DNA of 64,000 nt, from positions 610,983 to 674,982 of the forward strand of contig NW_008705573.1 in the NCBI RefSeq assembly GCF_000186865.1, in the 5' to 3' direction. A program made the translations under genes and the position numbers. Under the pieces are notes generated by a model. That model had not been told where the DNA came from. It did not search any database and saw only the letters and a program-made list of their open reading frames with translations. The stretch is from Aureococcus anophagefferens. Lineage: Eukaryota; Sar; Pelagophyceae; Pelagomonadales; Pelagomonadaceae. Shown one piece after another: positions 18,492 to 27,279 of the stretch (positions are counted from its first letter, which is position 1; each line of letters starts with the position of its first letter).

Positions 18492-19559
18492 ATGCCGCAG
18501 CGTCGCAGCATGCTCTGGTGCCTCTTGGCAACAGCGTCCGCGCTGCAACCCCCACAGATCATCGCCGCGGCGTCGTCGCGCGAGATGCGGCGCATTGCCG
18601 CGCTCGTCGTAGAGGACGGCAGCCGAGTGTTGGAGTTGGGCTCGCAGCTCAGCTCGACCACGGCGGCGCTCAAGGCGGCCGCCGGCGCGGGCCGCGTCGT
18701 CGCCGTCGACGTCGCGCGCAAGACTCCAAAAACAAAAACTGAGCGGTCGGCGCAGTTCCGCGGCGGATCTGACGCCGTCGCCGTCGACGACTTTCGCGAA
18801 GTCGCGGCGGCGCGCGACATCCCTGCGGCGCTCGCGCCCGACGAGCGCTTCGACGTTGTCGTCGTCGATACGATGGCGCTCGCGGGCATGGACTTGGCGC
18901 TGGACACGCTCGCGCTCGTGCGTACGCTGCGATCGCGCCAGCGGCCGCCGCCGCTGTGCGTCGTCAAGAGCGCGGCGCTCGCGCGCCTCGGCGGACGGCT
19001 GTTCTCCGCATGCGACCTCTCGCGCGTCGACGACGTGCTCCGCGTCGCGGCGGCGCGACGGCGGCGCCTCGACGCGGGCCGCGTCTACGAGGCGGAGCCC
19101 GTGGTCGTCGCGGCCGTCGGAGTCGACGAGTACCGGTCCGTCATCCCGACGGCGGTGCGCCCGGGCGACGCGACGCTGGAGCTCGGCTGCCACTTCGGCA
19201 CGTCGACGGCCCTACTCGCGGCGGCGTCCGGCGGCGCTTGCCTCGGCGTCGACGTCGGCGCGTCCATCGTCGCGGCCGCGCGGGAGCAGCATCCGCACGT
19301 CGACTTCCGCGTCGGCGACGCGTGGGCGACGGCAGGCCTGGCGGCGCTCGCGCCGCCGGCGGGCTGGGACGCCGTCTTCGTCGACGTCGGCGGGCTCTCG
19401 AGCGTCGACGGCACGCTCGAGGCCCTCGGTCTCGTGCGCGCGCTCGGCGCCGCGCTCGACCCGCGGATCGTCGTCATCAAGAGCAAGTGCCTGCGGAACC
19501 TCGCCGAGACGCTCGTCCCGTCCTCCCGCGTGTCGGAGCCGCTAAGGGGCCTGGGGTGA
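18492..19559 (+). CDS. Protein with two tandem class I methyltransferase-like domains
   Basis: About 355 aa from ATG 18492; Mets at 18465, 18471 and 18510 are alternatives, and the last opens a leader-like MLWCLLATASALQ. Two Rossmann halves are obvious. Half 1 has SRVLELGSQLSSTTAALKAA then GRVVAVDVA and FDVVVVDTMAL. Half 2 has DATLELGCHFGTSTALLAAA then ACLGVDVGASI and WDAVFVDVGGLS. Each has motif I (LELG-x-G/S) and the motif II acidic residue (VD), so both could bind S-adenosylmethionine. The internal duplication suggests an intrachain dimer. The substrate is unknown. Half 1 lost the second motif I glycine (LELGSQLSS), so it may be the degenerate half. Confidence 0.6.
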   Translation: MPQRRSMLWCLLATASALQPPQIIAAASSREMRRIAALVVEDGSRVLELGSQLSSTTAALKAAAGAGRVVAVDVARKTPKTKTERSAQFRGGSDAVAVDDFREVAAARDIPAALAPDERFDVVVVDTMALAGMDLALDTLALVRTLRSRQRPPPLCVVKSAALARLGGRLFSACDLSRVDDVLRVAAARRRRLDAGRVYEAEPVVVAAVGVDEYRSVIPTAVRPGDATLELGCHFGTSTALLAAASGGACLGVDVGASIVAAAREQHPHVDFRVGDAWATAGLAALAPPAGWDAVFVDVGGLSSVDGTLEALGLVRALGAALDPRIVVIKSKCLRNLAETLVPSSRVSEPLRGLG

Positions 19560-19607
19560 AGACGGCACGTTGAAGGAAGCACTGGCCAGCAGCCAGCCTT
19601 CTCAGTC

Positions 19608-19618
19608 TGGGCTGCCCA
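19608..19618. promoter_or_regulatory. Perfect TGGGCTGCCCA palindrome
   Basis: Lies 9 bp upstream of the ATG at 19628, so it is probably at or just before the transcription start or in a very short 5' UTR. Confidence 0.5.
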
Positions 19619-19627
19619 ATCATCGAC

Positions 19628-21001
19628 ATGGGCGTCTCCGTGCGCGCCGCGGCGCTCCTGGTCGCAGCGATGCCCACAACAACAGCGATCACGGCCGACG
19701 CGACGGTCTTCGGCAAATACTTCTCCCTCGACGCGAGCGGAGCGCCGTCGACCATCGACCAGAGCTACTACTTGTTCCTCCCGACGGTCCCGCCCGCCGA
19801 CGGCGGCGCCGCCTACCCCGTCGTCCTCTCCTACCACCCCGGCGGCTTCACGGGCGGCGCGCCGTCGGGCGACTGCGACGCGGACGTCTGCGCGTCGCTC
19901 CTGGACCGCGGCATCGCGTTCGCGTCCATGGGGTACCGCCTGGACGGCGCGCGCTACTACTTCTGCCCCGACGGGTCGACGGCCTGCGCCGCGGCGGACC
20001 GGCGCGAGGCGGAGTTCATCCACGTGCACGAGGACGGCGGCTTCGCGCTCGACGCCGCGAGGACGCTCGCGAGCTACGAGGTCGCCATAGGCCGCCAGGA
20101 GTTCAACGGCCAGGCCGCGTACGACGCCGCGGCGGGCTTCGAGCACCTGCTGGCGAATAATCCGAACATTGACGCCCACAAGGTCGGCCTCACGGGCTCG
20201 TCCGCCGGCGGCGCGGCGCTCAACTACCTCGCGTGGGTCTGGCACGCCCTGCCCGGGAACGCGGCGCGCGCGACGCCGCGCGCTTTGGTCTACACCATGG
20301 CCCAGCTCAACTACCCCGTGGAGAACACGCTGGACGTGGAGTGGCGCGTCTGGGCCGACGACCTCGGCTACGACGCCAAGCTCGCGGACATCGTCGATTT
20401 AGACGACTGCTACGCGATCGTGGGAAACCCGTGCTGCGGCGGCGACATGATCTGCGAGGGCGCGGCCGTGAACCTCTGCAACATGACCTGGCACAACGCC
20501 ACGGTGGCGCGCTACTGCACGGCGGACGCCTACGCGACGGCGACGGTCGGCGACCTCGTGGAGACGCAGGTCTGGCCGACGGAGACGGCGCAGCAAAGAG
20601 GCCTCGCGAAGCTCTGGTACGCGCAGCGCAACATGGCGGGCGCCGCGGCCCACTACAACCTGACGGCGACGCCCTTCTACGTCTACGTCGCGAACCAGCT
20701 CAACGGGACGGTCCACATGGAGGTCGTGCACCACGCGGTCGCCGCGCGGGCCTACGCGAAGGCGGCGGCCGCCGCGGGGCTCCGCTACGTCTCCTACTAC
20801 ACGGACTACGCCCACATGACGGCCGACGACGCCGGCGACGCCCGGTTCGCCGTGGGCTCCGACGTCTACAACTACAAGAGCAACTGGGACTTCGTCGCGA
20901 GGACGGGCGTCGCGCCGCTCGGCCGCGTCTCCGTCGCGGAGCAGATCGCGACGTTCTGCTTCGCCTTCGAGCAGACGTGCCACAACCGCACGGCCCTCTA
21001 A
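19628..21001 (+). CDS. Secreted alpha/beta-hydrolase (carboxylesterase-like)
   Basis: 457 aa with a signal peptide (MGVSVRAAALLVAAMPTTTA). Fold markers: an HPGG oxyanion-type loop (YPVVLSYHPGGFTGG) and a nucleophile elbow GSSAGG (HKVGLTGSSAGGAALNYLA), as in esterase/acetyl-xylan-esterase-like hydrolases. A late His (YYTDYAHMTADDAGD) could complete the triad. Several N-glycosylation sequons and paired cysteines (CYAIVGNPCCGGDMIC) fit an extracellular enzyme. The substrate is not readable; ester cleavage of dissolved organic matter is a guess. The TGGGCTGCCCA palindrome is just upstream. Confidence 0.75.
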   Translation: MGVSVRAAALLVAAMPTTTAITADATVFGKYFSLDASGAPSTIDQSYYLFLPTVPPADGGAAYPVVLSYHPGGFTGGAPSGDCDADVCASLLDRGIAFASMGYRLDGARYYFCPDGSTACAAADRREAEFIHVHEDGGFALDAARTLASYEVAIGRQEFNGQAAYDAAAGFEHLLANNPNIDAHKVGLTGSSAGGAALNYLAWVWHALPGNAARATPRALVYTMAQLNYPVENTLDVEWRVWADDLGYDAKLADIVDLDDCYAIVGNPCCGGDMICEGAAVNLCNMTWHNATVARYCTADAYATATVGDLVETQVWPTETAQQRGLAKLWYAQRNMAGAAAHYNLTATPFYVYVANQLNGTVHMEVVHHAVAARAYAKAAAAAGLRYVSYYTDYAHMTADDAGDARFAVGSDVYNYKSNWDFVARTGVAPLGRVSVAEQIATFCFAFEQTCHNRTAL

Positions 21002-21142
21002 GCATCTTCTAAGCGACGCCGCGAGTGGGACAGCGTCCGCGGGGGACGGGCGCCGAAGCGAGCGGGGTCTCGGCATTCAACCCCGCGGCCGTCGCGCGAG
21101 GACGGGCGCCGCCCCGAAGGAGTCGCGCGTGTTCGTCCCGTC

Positions 21143-21466
21143 TTAGAAGGTGATCGCGCCCGTGGCGACGCCGAAGCCGAGGGGCAGGAGGTAGAGCGAA
21201 GCGACCAACGCTATTGGGAGCGCGTGTCCCACGGCCGTCTTGTCCGTCGCGTCGACCTCCCACGGGAACTTGAACGCGGCGCCGTACTCGCCGTCGGTGT
21301 AGATCTCCCAGTCCGTCATGCCCTTTCGCCGCTCCCGCCGCGCCTCGTCGCTCTCGGGCGCGGCGCGGCGGGCGGTGGGCCGAAGGCTCGCGGCTGGGCG
21401 CGTCGGCGCCAGCGCGCGCGCGCCGCCGGCCAGGGCGAGGAGCAGGACGACGCGCGAGGCGTGCAT
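21143..21466 (-). CDS. Small plastid membrane protein, unknown function
   Basis: 107 aa from ATG 21466. It starts with MHASRVVLLLALAGGARALA, a signal peptide followed by an ALAPTRP plastid-type motif. The mature part has a conserved-looking soluble stretch (KGMTDWEIYTDGEYGAAFKF) and one C-terminal membrane span (LPIALVASLYLLPLGFGVAT). Size and layout suit a small thylakoid or envelope subunit, but I do not recognise which. An upstream Met at 21562 would add 32 basic residues before the leader, so I rejected it. Confidence 0.6.
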   Translation of the reverse strand: MHASRVVLLLALAGGARALAPTRPAASLRPTARRAAPESDEARRERRKGMTDWEIYTDGEYGAAFKFPWEVDATDKTAVGHALPIALVASLYLLPLGFGVATGAITF

Positions 21467-21642
21467 GCTTTGCAAGGTTCGAGTTCTGCGGCGCGCGCGA
21501 CGCTGGCGGCGGTCGAATATCCTCCACAGGCCGCCCACCGCCTCTCGAGAGAGCTTCACCAACAGTGCAATGCTGATGAAGTTGCTGATGGTTGCACTTC
21601 TTCAGCACGGCTGCCACGGTTAATGGGCGCGAAGCGACGCTC

Positions 21643-23106
21643 CTACCAGGGCGGCGTGGGGGCCCGCTTGTCGATGAAGATGCGCAGGTTCTCGCCCTCG
21701 CGCTTCGCTTCGAGGTAGGCCTTGTTGCCCTGGAATTCGCGCGTCGCGCGGACGTAGGCGGCGGCGTTCGGCGGCAGGGGCACCATCTGGAGCGTGAAGG
21801 ACCGCGAGCGGTCGTAGATCATGGCCATCGTGCCGACGCCGTCCATCGGCAGCTGGATCTTGACGACGAAGACCGCGTCGCCGTGGACGTTCCGCGGCGC
21901 GGAGTCCTTGATCTGATGACCGGCGGAGGCGTTGGCGCCCAGCTCGCCCGTGAACGAAAAGGGCGCCGCCGTCCAGAGGCCCTGGAGCTCGGGGGGCGCG
22001 ATCGTGGAGACGACGACGGATTCTCGGTCGCTCGTCGCCGCGACGCCGCAGACCTTCTTGTGCGCGGACCAGTGGGCCTTCTGGCAGGCCTTGCTGCAGT
22101 AGGACGCCCCGCGGCACCGCGCGCACATCATGAACTTCGGCCGTCCCTCGTCTCGCGCGTCGCCGCACGCGGAGCAGATCTCGCGCTGCTTGGGCTGCAT
22201 CGGCGTCGCGAGGTCGTTCGGCGGCGCGAGGACCGACGCGAAGGACGCCGACGACGCCCGCGCCGCCCCCGGAGCCCGCACGTCGATGCCCGCGACGCGC
22301 TCGCTCAGGGCCCGGAGCGCCATGCTGCCCGACGCGATCTGCGCGCGCGACTCGGCGTAGATGTAGTCCGGCGATAGCTCGGGCCGCGGCGTGCGATCGA
22401 CCATCTTTCGCATCACGGCGTGGTGGCCTCCGAGCCAGACCCGGACGGCATACAGCGGCGCGCCCGCGTCGACGCCGGCGAAGCCCGCCGGAGCCGCGCG
22501 CGCGTCGCCGACGAGCTGGACGCCGACGACCTCCGTCGACGGGCCCGGGTCCTTCGTCGTGACGATGAACTCGCGATGCCCGTGCGTGATGAAATTCATG
22601 AAGAGGTGGGACACCGTGTAGCACCACTGGCTGGCCGCGGGCAGCGCCTCGACGCTCCGCCCGGGGACCCCGCACGCCACCTGCATCATCGCCATCTTCG
22701 AGGAGACGGGCATCGCGTCGATCCAGGCCTTCGTCAAGGGATGATCGTTCGTGTTTTGAAATGTGTTCACGCGCGCGGACGGCATCGCCCACGGCGACAG
22801 CGTCCGCGGGTCGATCTTGCCTTCGGCCGCGGCGGCGACGGGCGCGCCGTCGCCGTCGTTCAAGATGCTGCGCTCCACGACTTGCCCCGCGACGCGCAAG
22901 TTCTCCGGCTTCACGCTGATCTTCTTCGTCGTCGCGCCGCACTCGACCGTGTAGCGATTCTTCTCGCGATTGAACGCGATGATGGTCCCGCGACTTCCAT
23001 TGAGCTCGGGCTGGCTCTGGAGGCCCTCGATGAAGACGGTCGCGCCGATGTCGTCGGGCGTCGGCGCGCGCGCCTTCTTCTTGCTGCTCTTCTTCTTGGC
23101 CATCAC
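21643..23106 (-). CDS. MYND zinc-finger protein
   Basis: 487 aa. The Lys-rich start (MMAKKKSSKKKARAPTPDD) precedes a short SH3-like or KOW-like segment (ELNGSRGTIIAFNREKNRY). A MYND finger lies around residues 310-350: CSACGDARDEGRPKFMMCARCRG is split by the standard spacing and continues YCSKACQKAHWSAHKKVC, giving all eight Zn ligands. MYND fingers mediate protein contacts. The central domain (PLTKAWIDAMPVSSKMAMMQ) and the C-terminal beta-rich part are not recognised. A 13-bp palindrome of the promoter motif lies just upstream of the start. Met 1 or Met 2 (23103) could initiate. Confidence 0.75.
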   Translation of the reverse strand: MMAKKKSSKKKARAPTPDDIGATVFIEGLQSQPELNGSRGTIIAFNREKNRYTVECGATTKKISVKPENLRVAGQVVERSILNDGDGAPVAAAAEGKIDPRTLSPWAMPSARVNTFQNTNDHPLTKAWIDAMPVSSKMAMMQVACGVPGRSVEALPAASQWCYTVSHLFMNFITHGHREFIVTTKDPGPSTEVVGVQLVGDARAAPAGFAGVDAGAPLYAVRVWLGGHHAVMRKMVDRTPRPELSPDYIYAESRAQIASGSMALRALSERVAGIDVRAPGAARASSASFASVLAPPNDLATPMQPKQREICSACGDARDEGRPKFMMCARCRGASYCSKACQKAHWSAHKKVCGVAATSDRESVVVSTIAPPELQGLWTAAPFSFTGELGANASAGHQIKDSAPRNVHGDAVFVVKIQLPMDGVGTMAMIYDRSRSFTLQMVPLPPNAAAYVRATREFQGNKAYLEAKREGENLRIFIDKRAPTPPW

Positions 23107-23124
23107 GAGATACGAGTTATGGCC

Positions 23125-23137
23125 ATGGGCAGCCCAT
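23125..23137. promoter_or_regulatory. 13-bp palindrome ATGGGCAGCCCAT
   Basis: Perfect palindrome around a central A, 18 bp upstream of the MYND gene ATG (23106, minus strand). Confidence 0.5.
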
Positions 23138-23250
23138 ATGCTTTCTGTGAGATCCGTTTAATGATTCCGTTGTGAGCCCGGCGCGGCACGCGCCGGCGGG
23201 GCACTCCAGGCTCGGCCTCGTCGTCGTCGCGCATCGCCGTCTAATTGCAC

Positions 23251-24198
23251 CTAGCTATACTCGGCGCCCGCGGGGAGGTAGTTGGCCTTCTCGCGGCGCA
23301 TGGCGTCCGCGTGCGCCGCGCGGCCCGCGGCGAGGTCCGCGTCCGTCGGGTCCGCGGGCGTTCGCGGCTCGACGTCGAAGCCGCCGTGGGCCAGCTGCCC
23401 GAAGGCCGTGACGCTCTCCCGCGCGGGCTTCGTCTGGCGGCAGGCGGCGGCGATGAAGCGCATGGCGAGGCCCACGCGCGGCGCGTCGCCGACATTCGGC
23501 GCGGACCGGTGGACGGTGAGGAGCTGGTGGATCGACGCCTCGCCGCCGCGGAGCGCCGCGACGACTTCGGTCGACGCGTCCCAGGCCTCGACGCGCTGGC
23601 CCCGGCTCAGCAGGTTGGACGGCGACGGCGCCTCGACGTGCGGCAGCTGGCCGGCGACGTGCGAGCCGGGCGCGAAGCGCAGGCAGCCGTGCCGCGCGTC
23701 GACGGGGTCGCTCAAAGCGAGCCAGAGCGTGCAGCCCCGCGTCGCGGGCTCGAGGCCCGTGTAGGTCGCGTCCTGGTGCGGCGAGAAGAAGCCGCCGTCG
23801 CCGCGCTCCTTGATGTTGAGGTCCGAGCTCCAGAGCAGCACGTCCCGCGTCTTTAGGACCGCGCGGACCGCGCGGAGCACTGTCTCTTCGCGGACGAGCG
23901 CGCCGACGCGCGGCAGGAACAGGTGGGGCTTGAAGCGCAGGTCGCCGCGGATGCGCCCGTCGGGCTGGCTCCGCGCGAACGCGTTCACCTCCTCCAGCGC
24001 TTCAGCCGCCACGGCGGGCGCGACGATGCGCAGGGGAGACACGAAGCCCTGGGCGGCGTAGGCATCGGCGAGGTCGCCGTCCGCGTCGTTGACGCGCGCC
24101 GCCGCCGCCATCGACGCCATCGCGCGGTCGTAGAGGCCGCGCGGGGCGCAGCGCGGCAGGTCAACCATGCTACCGAAGGGGCTAACTGGCCTCACCAT
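23251..24198 (-). CDS. Phytanoyl-CoA dioxygenase (PhyH) family 2-oxoglutarate/Fe(II) oxygenase
   Basis: 315 aa. Family hallmarks: the HxD iron-binding pair in GGFFSPHQDATYTGLEPATR, followed by GCLRFAPGSHVAG, and the distal His in LLTVHRSAPNVGDAPRVGLA with its downstream Arg for 2-oxoglutarate. N-terminal LFLPRVGALVREETVLRAVR matches the region before the iron motif. Such enzymes hydroxylate lipids or small metabolites; the substrate is not readable. The start may be later (Mets at 24168, 24120 or 24111) since the first residues (MVRPVSPFGSM) look non-conserved. No organelle leader is clear. Confidence 0.82.
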   Translation of the reverse strand: MVRPVSPFGSMVDLPRCAPRGLYDRAMASMAAAARVNDADGDLADAYAAQGFVSPLRIVAPAVAAEALEEVNAFARSQPDGRIRGDLRFKPHLFLPRVGALVREETVLRAVRAVLKTRDVLLWSSDLNIKERGDGGFFSPHQDATYTGLEPATRGCTLWLALSDPVDARHGCLRFAPGSHVAGQLPHVEAPSPSNLLSRGQRVEAWDASTEVVAALRGGEASIHQLLTVHRSAPNVGDAPRVGLAMRFIAAACRQTKPARESVTAFGQLAHGGFDVEPRTPADPTDADLAAGRAAHADAMRREKANYLPAGAEYS

Positions 24199-24341
24199 GC
24201 TCCATGCTCGGTCGGACAGCCTCCTCGCTGCTTGTTTCCCTCAAGTTGAGGTGCGAGAGCCTCGCACTTCGCCTTGCGAGCGTGTCATCGGCGAGAGCTC
24301 GGTCGACGATGACTCGTCGCGGGGAGTCGGGCATTATCGCG

Positions 24342-25767
24342 TCACATGCCCCCCGGCGGCTCGTAGTCGGGCGCGCCGCCGTGGAGCGGGGAGAAGTTGA
24401 CGGAGCCCGCGCCGCCGGCCGGCGGGTCCCAGGCCATGTCGCGCCAGGGCAGCGGGACCTTGGCCCCGTGGTAGAGCGCGAGGCCGCCGTAGAAGGCCAG
24501 GGGCGCGCAGAGCACGAGGAGCGCGCCGAGGACGAGCCCGACCGTGAGCGCGGCGCCCGAGCCGCCGTCGTCGGCGTCGATGACGTCGGGCGCGGACCAC
24601 GGCGCCGCGTCCGACTCGCAGCGGCAGAGGGCCGCGCTCTTGCCCGTCATGCCGCCGTTGGGCACGTCGAACCAGCAGGGCGCGTCCGTCCAGCCCGCGC
24701 CGTAGTAGCCCGCGACCTTCTCGTCCGTGTCGTGCGCGTTGTTGGGCTCGCCCGGGCACCAGTTCTCGTAGGCGAGGGGCGTCGTCGACGGCCCGCGGCC
24801 GCCGACGGCGTGCCACGTGCCGTCCTGGCCCCACTCGATGCCGCCCCGCTCGTTCGTGTAGGCCTCGGCGATTCCCACGCGGCAGAAGCCGTACTCAAAA
24901 GCCTGGCACTTCTTGACGGCCGCGCCGTCGTCGCGCGCCGACGTCGGCACGAAGAGGCCGCCGGCGAGGCCGCGCTGCGCGCAGCCGTCCGCGCAGGCCT
25001 CGTGGCCCTCGACGAAGGTCGGCGTCGGCACGAGGAAGAAGCACGTCCCCGCGGCGTCCGCGTCGAGCGCGGGGCACGTCGCCTCCAGGCCGCCGGCCGC
25101 GGGCGCGGGCGCGGGCGCGGGCGGCGTCGCGCCGCCGCCCCCGGCGCCCGACGCGTCGCAGCCGCAGATCGCGCCGCAGTCGGGCAAGGGCGTCACGTCG
25201 TGCCAGCAGCCCACCGTGTCCGCGCAGTAGCTCGACATGTCGAAGTCCTGCTCGTTGCCGCAGTAACCGGCGATCTTCTGATCCTGCCCCCCGTTGTTGG
25301 GCTCGCCGGGGCACCAGTTCTGGTAGTCGCCGTCCTCCAGCTTGACGAGGCGGTTGTACTCGATCTTGTGCCAGTCGCCGTCGTCGGCGAGCTTGTAGCC
25401 GCCGGACGCCGTGGGCTCGACCTCGGCGATGCCGATGTAGCAGAAGCGGTGGTGGCCCCGCACGCAGAGGTCGTGCGCGGCGTCGTCCTGCGCCTTCGAC
25501 GACGGCGCGAGCATGGACCCGAGCATGCCGCGGGACACGCAGCTCGACGCGCACTCGGCGACGGCCGCCTTGGGGTCGATCTCGGCGACGGCGAAGATCT
25601 GCGGACGGCGCGCGTGGGGCGGGCGGAGCGCGCGCGCGGGGGGGCGGCGTCGGGCGCGGGCGGCGCACGCATTTGCCGTCGACGACCTTATCCTCCGGCG
25701 CGCATTGCGGCTTCGCGCGGGCCAGGGCGAGGACGCCGAGGAGCGGGAGCACGATGGGATTCCCCAT
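24342..25767 (-). CDS. Type I membrane protein with two C-type lectin-like domains
   Basis: Signal peptide MGNPIVLPLLGVLALARA from ATG 25767. Two C-type lectin-like domains each hold the EPN-type motif: YQNWCPGEPNNGGQDQKIAG and YENWCPGEPNNAHDTDEKVA, a carbohydrate-binding signature in the family. A Pro/Ala linker separates them. A membrane span near the C-terminus (TVGLVLGALLVLCAPLAFYG) and a short cytosolic tail follow. Exon 1 (25767-25669) must connect to the rest in another frame. A 70-nt GT-AG intron (25668-25599) works in phase 0, but a +1 indel in the C7 tract near 25640 would too. Likely surface glycan recognition. Confidence 0.75.
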
Positions 25768-25856
25768 TCTCACGCATCCACGCACGAACAAGCCGATGTG
25801 GTGCGGCGATGCCGGATGTAGGTTTCTCGAGAACCACGCATGCATGTTCCAAGAGG

Positions 25857-25864
25857 GGGCTGCC
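25857..25864. promoter_or_regulatory. GGGCTGCC promoter motif
   Basis: Lies 12 bp upstream of the ATG at 25877. It helped decide that start for the hydroxylase, by analogy with the other start-proximal copies. Confidence 0.35.
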
Positions 25865-25876
25865 TTCGGAACCAGC

Positions 25877-26641
25877 ATGGACATCCTCGCCAACATGGAC
25901 ACGTACGACCAGAATGTCTGGGGCTGCTACGTCGTCGCGAACGCCTGCTTCTGGTTCGCGTCGCTCTCCTGCCACGCCGTCGACACCTTCTGCCCGGGCC
26001 TCGAAAAAACACAAGGCCAAAAAAGCCACATGACGCAGCGGACCTTCGCCCACGCCGCGGCCGTCGCCTTCGCGAACATCGTGATCTGCGCCGCGGCCGT
26101 CGTGCCCGGCGGCGCGAACCTCTGGCGGGCGCTCCACGCGGCGCCGCTGGGCGTCGGCAACGCGTTCCATCCGCCGCGGGAGGCGCTCGTCCTCGCGGGA
26201 TCGCTGCTCGTCATCGACTTCTGGTTCTACTGGACGCACCGCGCCATGCACCACAGCTCCATCTACCGCGCCATCCACAAGATGCACCACCGCTTCACGG
26301 CGCCGACGGCCGTCGCGGCCGTCTACGCGCACCCCGTCGAGTTTCTGGTCGGCAACGTCGGCGGCGTCGCGCTCGGGCCCATTTTGTGCAACGCGCACCC
26401 CTACACGGCCTGGGCCTGGTTCGCCGTCAGCCTCTTGAGCACCTGCGGGTCCCACAGCGGCTACGCGGCGCTCGGCGCGGACAAGCACGACGAGCACCAC
26501 CGGCTCTTCGACTGCAACTTCGGCGTCGGGCCGTTCTGCGACTCCCTCTTCAAGACGCGGAAGGAGGACATCCCCAAGTTCGCGAACAAGCCCCACCCCA
26601 TGGACCGATTTCGACCCGGCAAGGACGGCAAGCGCGCGTAG
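25877..26641 (+). CDS. Sterol desaturase / fatty acid hydroxylase family membrane enzyme
   Basis: About 254 aa. It is an ER-type di-iron membrane enzyme that hydroxylates or desaturates a sterol or fatty acid. The His boxes are present: WTHRAMHHSSIYRAIHKMHH and, later, KHDEHHRLFDCNFGVGPFCD. Hydrophobic helices flank them (LVLAGSLLVIDFWFYW). I chose the ATG at 25877, 12 bp downstream of a GGGCTGCC motif. In-frame Mets at 25844 and 25754 exist, but the latter would overlap the divergent lectin gene's leader. Sequence resembles the plant/fungal C-4 or C-5 sterol enzyme group; exact activity is not assigned. Confidence 0.78.
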   Translation: MDILANMDTYDQNVWGCYVVANACFWFASLSCHAVDTFCPGLEKTQGQKSHMTQRTFAHAAAVAFANIVICAAAVVPGGANLWRALHAAPLGVGNAFHPPREALVLAGSLLVIDFWFYWTHRAMHHSSIYRAIHKMHHRFTAPTAVAAVYAHPVEFLVGNVGGVALGPILCNAHPYTAWAWFAVSLLSTCGSHSGYAALGADKHDEHHRLFDCNFGVGPFCDSLFKTRKEDIPKFANKPHPMDRFRPGKDGKRA

Positions 26642-26659
26642 CGGGATCTCGGGTAAGGC

Positions 26660-27176
26660 TTGAGGGGGGTCAGTGGCGCCCTCGGCGCCCTCGGCGCCCT
26701 CGGGACGAGGGCGCCGTCCCTCGGCCGACGCCCTCGGACCCTCGGACGGCGGATCGGCGCCCTCGGACGCTCGGCTTGATCTGAGATCACCTCCCTCAGG
26801 CTTCGCTCGTTTTGTGAGATCGGGGCTAAAACGCGACTTTCGCTCCCCTCGGACGAGGGGAAAATCCCTCAGCCGAGGGCGTCGGANNNNNNNNNNNNNN
26901 NNNNNNNNNNNNNNNNNNNNNNNNNNNNNNNNNNNNNNNNNNNNNNNNNNNNNNNNNNNNNNNNNNNNNNNNNNNNNNNNNNNNNNNNNNNNNNNNNNNN
27001 NNNNNNNNNNNNNNNNNNNNNNNNNNNNNNNNNNNNNNNNNNNNNNNNNNNNNNNNNNNNNNNNNNNNNNNNNNNNNNNNNNNNNNNNNNNNNNNNNNNN
27101 NNNNNNNNNNNNNGAGGGGGCGGCGCCTCGTCCCGAGGGCGCCGAGGGCGCCGAGGGCGCCACCGACCCCCCTCAA
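26660..27176. mobile_element. Transposon-like element with long terminal inverted repeats around an assembly gap
   Basis: The ends are inverted copies: the left starts TTGAGGGGGGTCAGTGGCGC and the right, on the other strand, starts TTGAGGGGGGTCGGTGGCGC; similarity runs over about 55-60 bp with GGCGCCCTC iterations. Perfect 8-bp target duplication GGTAAGGC at 26652-26659 and 27177-27184. The centre is a run of Ns, so true length and any transposase are unknown. It lies between the hydroxylase stop and the XPF start. Confidence 0.75.
26887..27113. other. Assembly gap (227 N)
   Basis: All bases are N. The flanking inverted repeats explain why assembly failed here. Confidence 0.99.
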
Positions 27177-27279
27177 GGTAAGGCTCGATTGGAGATCTTC
27201 ATCTTACCGTCAAGATGCCCTCAGTCAAAGCCGGGCGGGACCGATCTCGAGCCGTTCGCGCGCGCCTGGACGCGCCGCC

